Assembly: GCF_020404845.1 (NCBI RefSeq)
Contig: NZ_JAIOJZ010000001.1
Span: forward strand, 248,001-312,000
DNA length: 64,000 bases
Reading direction: 5' to 3'
From: Streptomyces hyderabadensis
GTDB taxonomy: Bacteria; Actinomycetota; Actinomycetes; Streptomycetales; Streptomycetaceae
Of this stretch, positions 8,328 through 16,233 are shown piece after piece (position 1 is the stretch's first letter; every line of letters starts with the position of its first letter). Position numbers and translations under genes: made by a program. The notes below the pieces were generated by a model. That model was not told the DNA's origin, ran no database searches, and was given only the letters and a program-made list of their open reading frames with translations.

Positions 8328-8612
8328 TCAGGCACTCCCCGGGATGAGGCCGTCGTCGCTCAGCAGCTCCCGGACCTCCTCCAGGGTGGCGTCCGGGGAC
8401 GGGAGGATGAGGTCGGAGGGCTCCAGGGTGTCGTCCGGGAGGGGCTCGCCCAGTTCGCGGACCTTGGCCAGGAGGGCCTTAAGGGTCGCGCGGAAGCCGG
8501 GGCCGTCGCCGTTCTCCATCTCGGCCAGGAGCTCGTCGTCCAGCTTGTTCAGCTCACCGAGCCGGCCGTCGGCCAGCGTCAGCTGTCCCTCCCCCATGAT
8601 CCGTACGATCAT
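8328..8612 (-). CDS. pspAA: PspA-associated protein PspAA
   Basis: A 94-residue acidic protein of the PspAA family, which accompanies PspA in Actinobacteria. It opens MIVRIMGEGQLTL and continues with the acidic LNKLDDELLAEMENGD segment, a helical middle and an acidic Pro-rich tail (LPDDTLEPSDLILPSPD). It lies 21 bp downstream of pspA on the same strand, in an evident operon. The exact biochemical role is unknown; it is thought to modulate PspA assembly or membrane binding. The partner genes htpX-pspAB are 36 kb away at 44.6-46.2 kb. Confidence 0.85.
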   Translation of the reverse strand: MIVRIMGEGQLTLADGRLGELNKLDDELLAEMENGDGPGFRATLKALLAKVRELGEPLPDDTLEPSDLILPSPDATLEEVRELLSDDGLIPGSA

Positions 8613-8633
8613 GTCGGCCCTCCTAGGCGTGGG

Positions 8634-9437
8634 CTACTGCTTGTCGAAGCGCGGGGTGTCCTGCGGCTGGGACTGCGGGGCGGCCTGGCCCTGCCCCTGG
8701 CCGCCCTCGATGGCCTGGCGGTCGGCGGTGGAGCCGCCGGCCAGCTCGGCCTTCATGCGCTGCAGTTCCAGCTCTACATCCGTACCACCGGAGAGGCGGT
8801 CCAGCTCGGCCTGGATGTCGTCCTTGTGCATGCCCGACTGGTCGTCGAGGGCACCGGAGGCAAGCAGCTCGTCGATGGCACCGGCGCGGGCCTGGAGCTG
8901 AGCCGTCTTGTCCTCGGCCCGCTGGATGGCCAGGCCGACGTCGCCCATCTCCTCGGAGATGCCGGAGAACGCCTCGCCGATGCGGGTCTGCGCCTGGGCC
9001 GCCGTGTAGGTGGCCTTGATGGTCTCCTTCTTCGTGCGGAAGGCGTCCACCTTGGCCTGGAGGCGCTGGGCCGCAAGGGTGAGCTTCTCCTCCTCGCCCT
9101 GGAGGGTGGCGTGCTGCGTCTCCAGGTCGGTGACCTGCTGCTGGAGCGCGGCGCGCCGGGACAGCGCCTCGCGGGCCAGGTCCTCGCGGCCCAGCGCCAG
9201 CGCCTTGCGGCCCTGGTCCTCCAGCTTGCCCGACTGGGACTGGAGCTGGTTGAGCTGCAGCTCCAGCCGCTTGCGGCTGGTGGCCACGTCGGCGACGCCG
9301 CGGCGCACCTTCTGCAGCAGCTCCAGCTGTTTCTGGTACGAGTAATCGAGGGTCTCGCGCGGGTCCTCGGCCCGGTCAAGGGCCTTGTTGGCCTTCGCGC
9401 GGAAGATCATCCCCATACGCTTCATGACACCGCTCAT
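8634..9437 (-). CDS. pspA: PspA/IM30-family envelope-stress protein
   Basis: A 267-residue cytoplasmic protein, peripheral to the membrane, that forms ESCRT-III-like scaffolds and protects the membrane under stress. It opens with a short amphipathic segment (KRMGMIFRAKANKALDRAED). Long coiled-coil helices follow (about residues 25-215) with the family signature DPRETLDYSYQKQLELLQ and heptads of Leu, Gln and Arg. A Gln/Gly/Pro-rich tail ends the protein. I took ATG 9437 (MSGVMKRMG); ATG 9425 is an alternative, and neither has an ideally spaced ribosome site. pspAA follows directly. No pspF-like regulator is adjacent. Confidence 0.92.
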   Translation of the reverse strand: MSGVMKRMGMIFRAKANKALDRAEDPRETLDYSYQKQLELLQKVRRGVADVATSRKRLELQLNQLQSQSGKLEDQGRKALALGREDLAREALSRRAALQQQVTDLETQHATLQGEEEKLTLAAQRLQAKVDAFRTKKETIKATYTAAQAQTRIGEAFSGISEEMGDVGLAIQRAEDKTAQLQARAGAIDELLASGALDDQSGMHKDDIQAELDRLSGGTDVELELQRMKAELAGGSTADRQAIEGGQGQGQAAPQSQPQDTPRFDKQ

Positions 9438-9748
9438 GGGCTTCGCGCGCCCCCTTCTGACCGACTCCAGCTCCAGCGACTGCAACAGAACCCACAGTAC
9501 GGGCCCTGCATCCATTACCGCACTGTTCGGGGACGGATGCGCTCATCCCCAAGGACGACTGCGTACGCTCCCCGTCCGGCGCAGGGAGTAGGTGCTCCCC
9601 GGGGTTGTCCGGAAAGTACCGGTGTCCGGGTCCGTGAGCACCATCCGCTCCGAACTTCCGCTCTGTCCCCTTACAGACGACCGGCGTTGCCGGATCGTTC
9701 CCCACCGGACTGGGGTCCACACCCCGGCACCCCGTACCCTTGGGTTTT

Positions 9749-10348
9749 GTGTTCCGTAGCCGTGCCAAGGATGAGAAGGCCCAGAGCGCCGTCAGCGCGC
9801 CGGTGACCGACTCCAAGCAGCCCCGTGACCCGCAGGCCCCCAAGGGCAGGCCCACGCCCAAGCGCAGTGTGGCCCAGTCCCAGCGCCGCAGCGTCGCCAA
9901 TACGCCGATGACGCGCAAGGACGCCGCCAAGCGGCAGCGCGAGGAGCGGCGGACCGCGATGGCCCGGCAGCGCGAGGCGCTGGCGAAGGGCGACGAGCGG
10001 TACCTGCCGGCCCGCGACAAGGGCCCGGTCCGCAAGTTCGCGCGCGACTGGATCGACTCGCGGTTCAACATCGCGGAGTACTTCCTGCCGATGGCCGTGA
10101 TCATCCTCGTGCTGAGCATGATCCGGGTGGCCTCGCTGCAGAACATCGCGCTGCTGCTGTGGCTGGTCGTGATCGTGCTGATCGTGCTGGACTCGATCGT
10201 CACCGGCTTCCGGCTGCGCAAGCGGCTGGCCGAGCGCTTCCCGGACGAGCGCCGGCGCGGCGCGGTGGCCTACGCGCTGATGCGCTCGCTCCAGATGCGG
10301 CGACTGCGGCTGCCCAAGCCCCAGGTCAAGCGTGGGGAGCGGCCCTGA
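9749..10348 (+). CDS. DUF3043 membrane protein
   Basis: A 199-residue protein of the actinobacterial DUF3043 family. The first ~90 residues are very basic and charged (KDAAKRQREERRTAMARQRE), consistent with a cytoplasmic nucleic-acid- or ribosome-facing tail. WIDSRFNIAEYFLP follows, then two closely spaced membrane helices (~110-152) and a short basic C-terminus. GTG 9749 is preferred over TTG 9740. It has no Shine-Dalgarno, but TACCCT ends 8 bases before it, suggesting a leaderless transcript. The stop codon overlaps the start of the downstream methyltransferase. Function unknown. Confidence 0.8.
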   Translation: MFRSRAKDEKAQSAVSAPVTDSKQPRDPQAPKGRPTPKRSVAQSQRRSVANTPMTRKDAAKRQREERRTAMARQREALAKGDERYLPARDKGPVRKFARDWIDSRFNIAEYFLPMAVIILVLSMIRVASLQNIALLLWLVVIVLIVLDSIVTGFRLRKRLAERFPDERRRGAVAYALMRSLQMRRLRLPKPQVKRGERP

Positions 10349-11133
10349 GCACGACGCCGTTCACCGGGGGCGCGGCCGAGGCCTGGACAGCGGGGCTGTC
10401 CGGGCTTCGCAACGTCGTACGGCAGGAGCTGGTGGCCCGGCAGCTGGACGAGCAGATAGCCGGGCGGTTCGCCGTGGGCAGGCGGCTGCGGGTGCTCGAC
10501 GTCGGGATGGGCCAGGGCACCCAGGCGCTGCGGCTGGCCCGGGCCGGGCACCAGGTGACCGGCGTGGAGCGGGACGCGACGATGATCGCGACGGCCCGCG
10601 AGGCGCTGGCCGGGCAGCCCGAGGGCATCCGGGAGCGGATGCGGATCATCGAGGGCGACGGCCGGGACACCGGCGTGCACTTCCTGCCCGGCAGCTTCGA
10701 CGTGGTGCTGTGCCACGGCGTGCTGATGTACGTCGAGGAGCCCGATCCGCTGCTCGCGGGGCTGGCCCGGATGCTCGCGCCCGGCGGCCTGCTGTCGCTC
10801 GTGGTGCGCAACGGCGACGCCCTCGCGCTGCGCCCCGGCCTGCACGGCGACTGGGCGGGCGCGCTGGCCGCCTTCGACACCACGAACTACCGCAACCGCC
10901 TGGGCCTCGACGTCCGCGCGGACCGGCTGGCGACGCTGACGGCGAAGCTCGCGGGCATCGGCGCCCCGCTGCACACCTGGTACGGGGTGCGGGTCTTCAC
11001 GGACACGGCGCCCGACGGGACCGCGCCGCCCGACGACCTCGAGACCCTGCTGGCCGCCGAGGAGCGGGCCGGCCGGACCGACCCGTACCGCGCGGTCGCG
11101 GCACTGCTGCACCTGTGCGGGGTGCGGGGCTAG
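10345..11133 (+). CDS. Class I SAM-dependent methyltransferase, probable CTG start
   Basis: A 262-residue methyltransferase with the Rossmann SAM site: motif I VLDVGMGQGTQALRLARAGH (~residues 50-70), the acidic VERD, and IIEGDGRD then FDVVLCHGVLMY. No ATG, GTG or TTG lies in frame near the conserved N-terminus (STTPFTGGAAEAW). The first plausible initiator is CTG 10345, with GGGGAG five bases upstream and overlapping the DUF3043 stop as CTGA. The sequence resembles CmoA/SmtA-like methyltransferases, but the substrate cannot be told. Translational coupling to DUF3043 suggests a shared role. Confidence 0.78.
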   Translation: MSTTPFTGGAAEAWTAGLSGLRNVVRQELVARQLDEQIAGRFAVGRRLRVLDVGMGQGTQALRLARAGHQVTGVERDATMIATAREALAGQPEGIRERMRIIEGDGRDTGVHFLPGSFDVVLCHGVLMYVEEPDPLLAGLARMLAPGGLLSLVVRNGDALALRPGLHGDWAGALAAFDTTNYRNRLGLDVRADRLATLTAKLAGIGAPLHTWYGVRVFTDTAPDGTAPPDDLETLLAAEERAGRTDPYRAVAALLHLCGVRG

Positions 11134-11205
11134 GGGCTGCCCCGGCTTCGCCCGTTCGGGTGTTCACCGGGGGCCGGGTGACGGGGGCCCGGTGAGACTC
11201 GGGCC

Positions 11206-12294
11206 ATGGACACTTCCCGCTCCCGGCTGCCCCGGCTGCTCGCTCCGCTCGCCGTCCTGGCCTGCTCCCTGCTGCTCGCGGCCGGCTGTTCCGACGCCGG
11301 TACGGGGACCGAACGGGGCGCGGGGAGTACGCGGGAGGGGGACACGGCGCAGGCCGCGGCGCCGCGCGCGGCCAACGACCTGCAGGCCGACTACGAACGG
11401 GTGATCAAGGACGTACTGCCGTCGGTCGTGCAGATCCAGGCGGGCGACTCGCTGGGGTCGGGGGTCGTCTACGACGACAAGGGGCACGTCGTCACCAACG
11501 CGCACGTCGTCGGGGACGGCAGGTCCTTCCGGGTGACCACGGCCCGCGCCGAGGGCGCCCTGACCGCGAAGCTGGTCTCCTCCTACCCGGAGCAGGACCT
11601 GGCGGTCATCAAGCTCGACAAGGTGCCCGAGGGCATGAAGGCAGCCCGTTTCGCGGACTCCGCGAAGGTGGAGGTCGGCCAGATCGTGCTGGCGATGGGC
11701 TCGCCGCTCGGCCTCTCCTCCAGCGTGACGCAGGGCATCGTGTCGGCGACCGGGCGGACCGTCACCGAGGGCAGCAGCGGGGGCGGCACGGGCGCGACCA
11801 TCGCCAACATGGTGCAGACGTCGGCGGCCATCAACCCGGGCAACAGCGGGGGCGCGCTGGTGAACCTGGACGGGCAGGTGATCGGCATCCCGACCCTGGC
11901 GGCGACCGACCCGGGCCTCGGCGACAGCGCGGCGCCCGGCATCGGGTTCGCGATCCCGGCCTCGATGGTGACGACGGTGGCCGGCCAGATCGTCAAGGAC
12001 GGCAGGGTCACCGACTCGGGCCGGGCCGCGCTGGGCATCACCGCACGGACGGTGGTCGACGACAGCTACCGGCCGGCCGGGGTGGCCGTCGTCGAGGTGA
12101 GCGACGGCGGGGCCGCCGACGACGCCGGGCTGCGGCCCGGGGACGTCATCGTCCGGCTCGGGGACACCGACATCACCACCATCACCTCGCTGTCCGAGGC
12201 GCTGGCGTCGATGCGGCCGGGCGACCGGACGAAGGTGACGTACACCCGGGACGGCGACGAGCGCACGGCCGAGGTGACGCTGGGCGAGCAGTGA
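11206..12294 (+). CDS. Lipoprotein HtrA/DegP-like serine protease with PDZ domain
   Basis: A 362-residue S1C-family protease anchored outside the membrane. The lipoprotein signal peptide ends in LLAAGC (Cys28). The catalytic triad is visible: His100 in VVTNAHVV, Asp131 in QDLAVIKL and Ser214 in NPGNSGGAL. A PDZ domain occupies ~270-355 (GVAVVEVSDGGAADDAGLRPGDVIVRLGD). Such proteins degrade or refold damaged extracytoplasmic proteins. It follows the methyltransferase by 72 bp with its own start. A GC hairpin lies immediately after the stop codon. Confidence 0.9.
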   Translation: MDTSRSRLPRLLAPLAVLACSLLLAAGCSDAGTGTERGAGSTREGDTAQAAAPRAANDLQADYERVIKDVLPSVVQIQAGDSLGSGVVYDDKGHVVTNAHVVGDGRSFRVTTARAEGALTAKLVSSYPEQDLAVIKLDKVPEGMKAARFADSAKVEVGQIVLAMGSPLGLSSSVTQGIVSATGRTVTEGSSGGGTGATIANMVQTSAAINPGNSGGALVNLDGQVIGIPTLAATDPGLGDSAAPGIGFAIPASMVTTVAGQIVKDGRVTDSGRAALGITARTVVDDSYRPAGVAVVEVSDGGAADDAGLRPGDVIVRLGDTDITTITSLSEALASMRPGDRTKVTYTRDGDERTAEVTLGEQ

Positions 12295-12314
12295 CGGGGG
12301 CGCGGCCGCCCCCG
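12295..12314. terminator. Short GC hairpin after the HtrA-like gene
   Basis: Perfect 8-bp arms at 12295-12302 and 12307-12314 with a CGGC loop, between convergent genes. Confidence 0.55.
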
Positions 12315-12324
12315 CCCCCGGGCC

Positions 12325-12567
12325 TCAGGCCTCGGTCCCCGCCTCGGCCTCGGCCTCCGCCTCCTCGGCGTGCAGGCTCATCGGGCCGTAGATCTCGGTG
12401 GAGTCCTCGAAGAGCCGCACCTGGTCGGTGCCGCCCTCCTGGAGGTCCTTCCAGTGCTCCCCGATCCAGGACTCGGCGTCCCCTTGCGTGGTGAACTCCT
12501 CGGGCTGCACCGCGGGCTGGACCTCCGTCCCGCCGGCCGTCTCGAACCGCCACGTCCATGCCGCCAT
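12325..12567 (-). CDS. Small acidic protein of unknown function, 80 residues
   Basis: Starts at ATG 12567 with a strong GGAGG site about five bases upstream. Sequence features are MAAWTWRFETAGG, then a conserved-looking segment containing FTTQGDAESWIGEHWKDL and VRLFEDSTEIYGPMSL, and a Glu/Ala-rich tail (AEEAEAEAEAGTEA). No signal peptide or membrane span. The compact Trp-rich core and good ribosome site argue that the gene is real. I do not assign a function. Confidence 0.75.
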   Translation of the reverse strand: MAAWTWRFETAGGTEVQPAVQPEEFTTQGDAESWIGEHWKDLQEGGTDQVRLFEDSTEIYGPMSLHAEEAEAEAEAGTEA

Positions 12568-12761
12568 GTACGCCTCCAAGATGTGAGCACATGCAGAGCG
12601 GAAGCCGGATCTTGGTCCGGCCCCCGCCCGCAGCCTATGCGCTGAGCCGGGCACTCCGTAGAAGACCGTGAGACAAGATCGGGTGACGGGAGAGGCCCCT
12701 CGCACGCCCCCTGGGGGGACTCGGGCGCGCACGTCGCCGGGCGACCGGTGAAAATCGGTGC

Positions 12762-13961
12762 GTGGACGTGACTCTGCTCGGCACCGGTGCCCCCGCGGGA
12801 CTGCCCCGCCCCGACTGTCCCTGCGCGGCCTGTGCCGCGGCGCAGGGCGAGCAGGCGCGGGCGGCGGCCGCGCTGCTGGTGGACGGGGCGCTGCTGCTCG
12901 ACCTGACGCCCGGCGTCGCCTTCGCCGCGGCGCGGGCCGGGCGCTCCCTGGCCGGCGTACGGCAGGTGCTGCTCTCCCACCCGCACGACGGGCCCGCCGT
13001 GGAGGTCCCGGCCGGGCTGCCGCAGCCGGGCCGGGTGCCGGACGGCCGGGAACTGGCCCTGCTGACCGGGCACCGGGTGCGGGCGGTGGCGCTGGACGCG
13101 CCCGGCACCGGGTACGCGGTGACGGGCCCGGACGGCCGACGGCTCCTGTATCTGCCGCCGGGCGGCGCCCCGGCCGGCCTGGAGGAGCCCGCGGAGCCGT
13201 ACGACCTGGTCCTCGCGGACGTCGTGGGGCGGCCGGACGCGCTGGCGAAACTGCGCGCGGTGGGCGCGGCGGGCCCGACCACGGACGTCGTCGCGGTCCA
13301 TCTGGACCACGACGTGCCGCCGGGCCGTGAGCTGGCCCGGCGGCTCGCGGCGGCGGGCGCCCGTGCGGTGCCGGACGGCACGACGCTGGCGGTGGGCTCG
13401 TACGAGGACGTGCCCGACGTACCGCGGCGCACCCTCGTGCTGGGCGGCGCCCGGTCGGGCAAGTCGGTCGAGGCGGAACGCCGGCTGGAGTCCTTCCCCG
13501 ACGTGCTCTACGTCGCCACCGGCGGCTCCCGGGGCGGCGACACCGAATGGGCGGCCCGGGTCTGCGCCCACCGGGAGCGCCGCCCCGGGTCCTGGCGCAC
13601 CACCGAGACCTGCGACCTGGTCCCCCTCCTGAAGGACGAGGGACCGCCCCTCCTCGTCGACTGCCTGTCGCTGTGGCTGACGGACGCGATGGACGCGGTC
13701 GGCGCGTGGGACGACGCGGAGTGGGCCGACGGCGGCGAACGGGCGCTCAGGGACCGGATGCGGGAGCTGACTCAGGCGGTCCGGACCACCCGGCGCACCC
13801 TGGTGGCGGTGTCGAACGAGGTCGGCTCGGGCATCGTCCCGGCCACGGCGTCCGGCCGCCGCTACCGCGACGAACTCGGCCGTCTGAACGCGGCGTTCGC
13901 GGCCGAGTGCGAACAGGTGCTGCTGGTCGTGGCGGGCCAGACGCTGGTGCTACGGGGCTGA
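12762..13961 (+). CDS. cobU: Fusion of a metallo-beta-lactamase-like domain with CobU (adenosylcobinamide kinase/guanylyltransferase)
   Basis: A 399-residue two-domain protein. Residues ~222-399 are CobU, which phosphorylates adenosylcobinamide and then transfers GMP to it. The P-loop is LVLGGARSGKS at 226-235, with YVATGG, DCLSLWL and VSNEVGSGIVP further on. Residues 1-215 resemble a metallo-beta-lactamase fold (VTLLGTGAPAGLPRPDCPC, VLLSHPHDGPAVE, VVAVHLDHD). The metal motif HxHxDH is degraded to HPHDGP, so this half is probably not a normal hydrolase. CobT and CobS, which perform the following steps, are nearby. The GTG start has no clear ribosome site. Confidence 0.88.
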   Translation: MDVTLLGTGAPAGLPRPDCPCAACAAAQGEQARAAAALLVDGALLLDLTPGVAFAAARAGRSLAGVRQVLLSHPHDGPAVEVPAGLPQPGRVPDGRELALLTGHRVRAVALDAPGTGYAVTGPDGRRLLYLPPGGAPAGLEEPAEPYDLVLADVVGRPDALAKLRAVGAAGPTTDVVAVHLDHDVPPGRELARRLAAAGARAVPDGTTLAVGSYEDVPDVPRRTLVLGGARSGKSVEAERRLESFPDVLYVATGGSRGGDTEWAARVCAHRERRPGSWRTTETCDLVPLLKDEGPPLLVDCLSLWLTDAMDAVGAWDDAEWADGGERALRDRMRELTQAVRTTRRTLVAVSNEVGSGIVPATASGRRYRDELGRLNAAFAAECEQVLLVVAGQTLVLRG

Positions 13962-14669
13962 GGCGTCCTTGCGCGCGATGACGCGCTGACCCCGGGAGCC
14001 GCTGAGGACCGTGCACCCCTGGGCCACGAGTTCGGCGCCCAGCCCGACGGGGTGCACGGGCACCAGGCGGCGCGGGTCGGCCACGTCGACCAGCAGATGC
14101 CCGCCGGGCCGCAGCGCCCCCAGCGCGGCCCGCAACTCCGCCCGCGGGTCCGGAACGCGCTCCAGGTGCTGGACGAGGCTGACGACGTCGTAGCGCTCCC
14201 GCACCCGCACCGCGACATGAGGGTCCGTCAGGCGTCCGACGAACGCCTCCTCCACCCGCTCCACGGCGCGGGCCCGCAGCACCCGGCCGGTGGGATCCAC
14301 GCCGTCGAACGAGGTGTAGGGGAAGTGAGCACGGGCGGTCCGCGGGAAGTCGGCGTCCCCGGTGCCGACGTCCAGCCAGCTCTCGGGCTCGGGACAGCGG
14401 CGGGCCATCGCACGGGCGGCCAGCGCGTGTCTGAGCCGGACGCCGGCCCGGACCACGGGGTGTTCGGGTCCGGGGGTGAGCGGCGGATTGCGGAAGGCGT
14501 GCCGGCAGTCCGAGCACCGCTCGACCGGAGACCGGTGCGGCGCCCCCTGCCGCGGCCCGGCACCGCGCGACCGGCCCCGCAGCCGCCGCGAGCCGCACCA
14601 GGGGCAGTCCTCGCGGTACGGCCCGTACGCGGGGACGGGCGGCACCGAGGAGGCGGAGGTTCCGGACAC
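13950..14669 (-). CDS. SAM-dependent methyltransferase with N-terminal zinc ribbon
   Basis: A 239-residue protein. Two CxxC pairs near the N-terminus (EDCPWCGS and VERCSDCRHAF) form a likely zinc ribbon. A class I methyltransferase domain follows, with motif I SWLDVGTGDADFPRTA, FDGVDPTG, VVSLVQHLERVPDPRAEL and GALRPGGHLLVDVADP. The CPWC/CSDC-then-methyltransferase layout is seen in proteins that modify glycans or secondary metabolites, but the substrate is unknown. GTG 14669 has GGGAG seven bases upstream. Its 3' end overlaps the cobU 3' end by 12 bp in convergent orientation, and it is embedded among cobalamin genes without an obvious link. Confidence 0.85.
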   Translation of the reverse strand: MSGTSASSVPPVPAYGPYREDCPWCGSRRLRGRSRGAGPRQGAPHRSPVERCSDCRHAFRNPPLTPGPEHPVVRAGVRLRHALAARAMARRCPEPESWLDVGTGDADFPRTARAHFPYTSFDGVDPTGRVLRARAVERVEEAFVGRLTDPHVAVRVRERYDVVSLVQHLERVPDPRAELRAALGALRPGGHLLVDVADPRRLVPVHPVGLGAELVAQGCTVLSGSRGQRVIARKDASAP

Positions 14670-14804
14670 GAGCGGCTCCCGACGTACAGGGGCGGTTACG
14701 ACATTCCAGTCAAAACGTTACGTAGGTGAAGGCGCTCCGGAGCGCAACGACGCCGCCCGGCCGCGCCGACCGCCCCTTCGACCGGGGCCGGTACTGTTCG
14801 GCGA

Positions 14805-15863
14805 ATGAGCTCGCTGAATCTCGACGACTTCACCGACCTGATCGAGCGCCCCGACGGCGGGGTACGCCGCGACGCGGAGGCACGCCGGGAGCGTCAGGTC
14901 GTCCCGCCCGGATCGCTGGGCCGCCTCGACGACCTGGGCGAGTGGCTGTCGGCGGCCCAGTCCGCCGTACCGGTACGGCCCGTCGAACGTCCCCGTGTGG
15001 TGCTCTTCGCCGGTGACCACAAGGTGGCCGAACTCGGCGTGTCGGCACGGCCCGCGGGCGGCGCGGGCGAGCTGGTGCGCGAGGTGCTGGCGGGCGGCCG
15101 GCCGGTGTCGGTGCTGGCCAGGCGCCTGGACGTCCCCGTGCGCGTCGTCGACATGTCCCTGGACTGCGACCCGGAGACGCTGCCGGCCGAGGTGGCGGGC
15201 CACCGGGTGCGGCGCGGCGGCGGCCGCATCGACGTCGAGGACGCGCTGACCCTTGAGGAGGCCGAGGCCGCCTTCCGGGCCGGGATGGCGGTGGCCGACG
15301 AGGAGGCCGACTCGGGCACGGACCTGGTGGTGCTCGGCGACCTGAGCGTGGGCGGTACGACGGCGGCGGGCGTGCTGGTCGCCGCGCTGTGCGGGACGGA
15401 CGCGTCGGTCGTCACCGGGCGGGGCGGGCTGCCGATCGACGACCTGGCCTGGATGCGCAAGTGCGCGGCGATCCGGGACGCGCTGCGCCGCGCCCGCCCC
15501 GTCCTGGGCGACCAGCTCCAGCTCCTCGCCACGGTCGGCGGCGCGGACCTCACGGCCATGACGGGCTTCCTGCTGCAGAGCGCGGTGCGGAAGATGCCGG
15601 TGATCCTGGACGGCGTCGTGACGGCGGCGTGCGCGCTGGTCGGGCAGCGGGTCGCCTTCCGGGCGCCGGACTGGTGGCTGGCCGCGCACGACAGCGGGGA
15701 GCCGGGCCAGACCAAGGCGCTGGACCGGATGGCGATGGAGCCGCTGCTGTCCCAGGGCGTGCGGGTGGGCGAGGGCGCGGGTGGCTTGCTGGCGCTGCCC
15801 CTGGTCCAGGCGGCGGCGTCGCTGGCAGCGGAGCTGCCGGAGGTCTCCGACGGGAGCGAGTGA
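14805..15863 (+). CDS. cobT: Nicotinate-nucleotide--dimethylbenzimidazole phosphoribosyltransferase CobT
   Basis: Makes alpha-ribazole phosphate from nicotinate mononucleotide and dimethylbenzimidazole for the lower ligand of cobalamin. At 352 residues it has the usual family length. Signature segments are VPPGSLGRLDDLGEW, VVLFAGDHKVAELGVSA, LSVGGTTAAGVL, VTGRGG and, near the C-terminus, LLSQGVRVGEGAGGLLALP containing the catalytic Glu. The ATG has no Shine-Dalgarno, and TACTGT (14792-14797) ends 7 bases before it, as expected for a leaderless mRNA. cobU lies upstream and cobS 1.2 kb downstream. Confidence 0.93.
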   Translation: MSSLNLDDFTDLIERPDGGVRRDAEARRERQVVPPGSLGRLDDLGEWLSAAQSAVPVRPVERPRVVLFAGDHKVAELGVSARPAGGAGELVREVLAGGRPVSVLARRLDVPVRVVDMSLDCDPETLPAEVAGHRVRRGGGRIDVEDALTLEEAEAAFRAGMAVADEEADSGTDLVVLGDLSVGGTTAAGVLVAALCGTDASVVTGRGGLPIDDLAWMRKCAAIRDALRRARPVLGDQLQLLATVGGADLTAMTGFLLQSAVRKMPVILDGVVTAACALVGQRVAFRAPDWWLAAHDSGEPGQTKALDRMAMEPLLSQGVRVGEGAGGLLALPLVQAAASLAAELPEVSDGSE

Positions 15864-15894
15864 CCGCGGTGCGGTGACCGTGGCTTCCTGGTCG

Positions 15895-16215
15895 CCCGGC
15901 GTTCGGGTGGGCGCGGGGCGGGGACGCAGCCCGGCGTTACGGGGTGCCGCTGCGCCCACCCGTGCCGCCCCAGCGGCACGACTGCCCGCAGCTACGCGGG
16001 GGCGACGCGGCGGGAAAGTCGCGTACGGCGGGAAGGGGACGTGTCGGGGGGTGTTCGCCCGCAGCGGTTGGCGCGTCAACGCCGGGAACCTCTAGGCCCA
16101 CCGATTCCGCGCCGTTCCGAGGACGAACACCCCCCGGCGCGGCCCCGACCCACCCACCGAACCCAAGGCGCCACGCGCACCCCCACCAAACCCGCACAGG
16201 CGCCGCAGGCATACC
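15895..16215. repeat. Copy 1 of a three-block structured repeat (R1)
   Basis: This gap after cobT holds no convincing gene. It matches 29092-29515 in three blocks in the same order and orientation: 15953-15991 (39/39), 16001-16083 (82/83) and 16100-16153 (54/54). Block 1 contains the hairpin GTGCCGC-CCCA-GCGGCAC. A 12-bp inverted repeat joins blocks 2 and 3: GGGGGGTGTTCG at 16046-16057 with CGAACACCCCCC at 16124-16135. It can be extended to 18 pairs with two G-U. The tail carries a CCGCACAGGCGCCGCAGGCA motif that is multiplied in copy 2. The nature is unknown: structured RNA, MITE-like element or protein-binding array. Confidence 0.85.
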
Positions 16216-16233
16216 GCACCGCGCACGCCACCG

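Noticed and set aside
8037..8347. Several short open frames in the 40-bp repeat region
   Set aside because: They only translate the tandem repeat, in more than one frame and on both strands, and lack ribosome sites.
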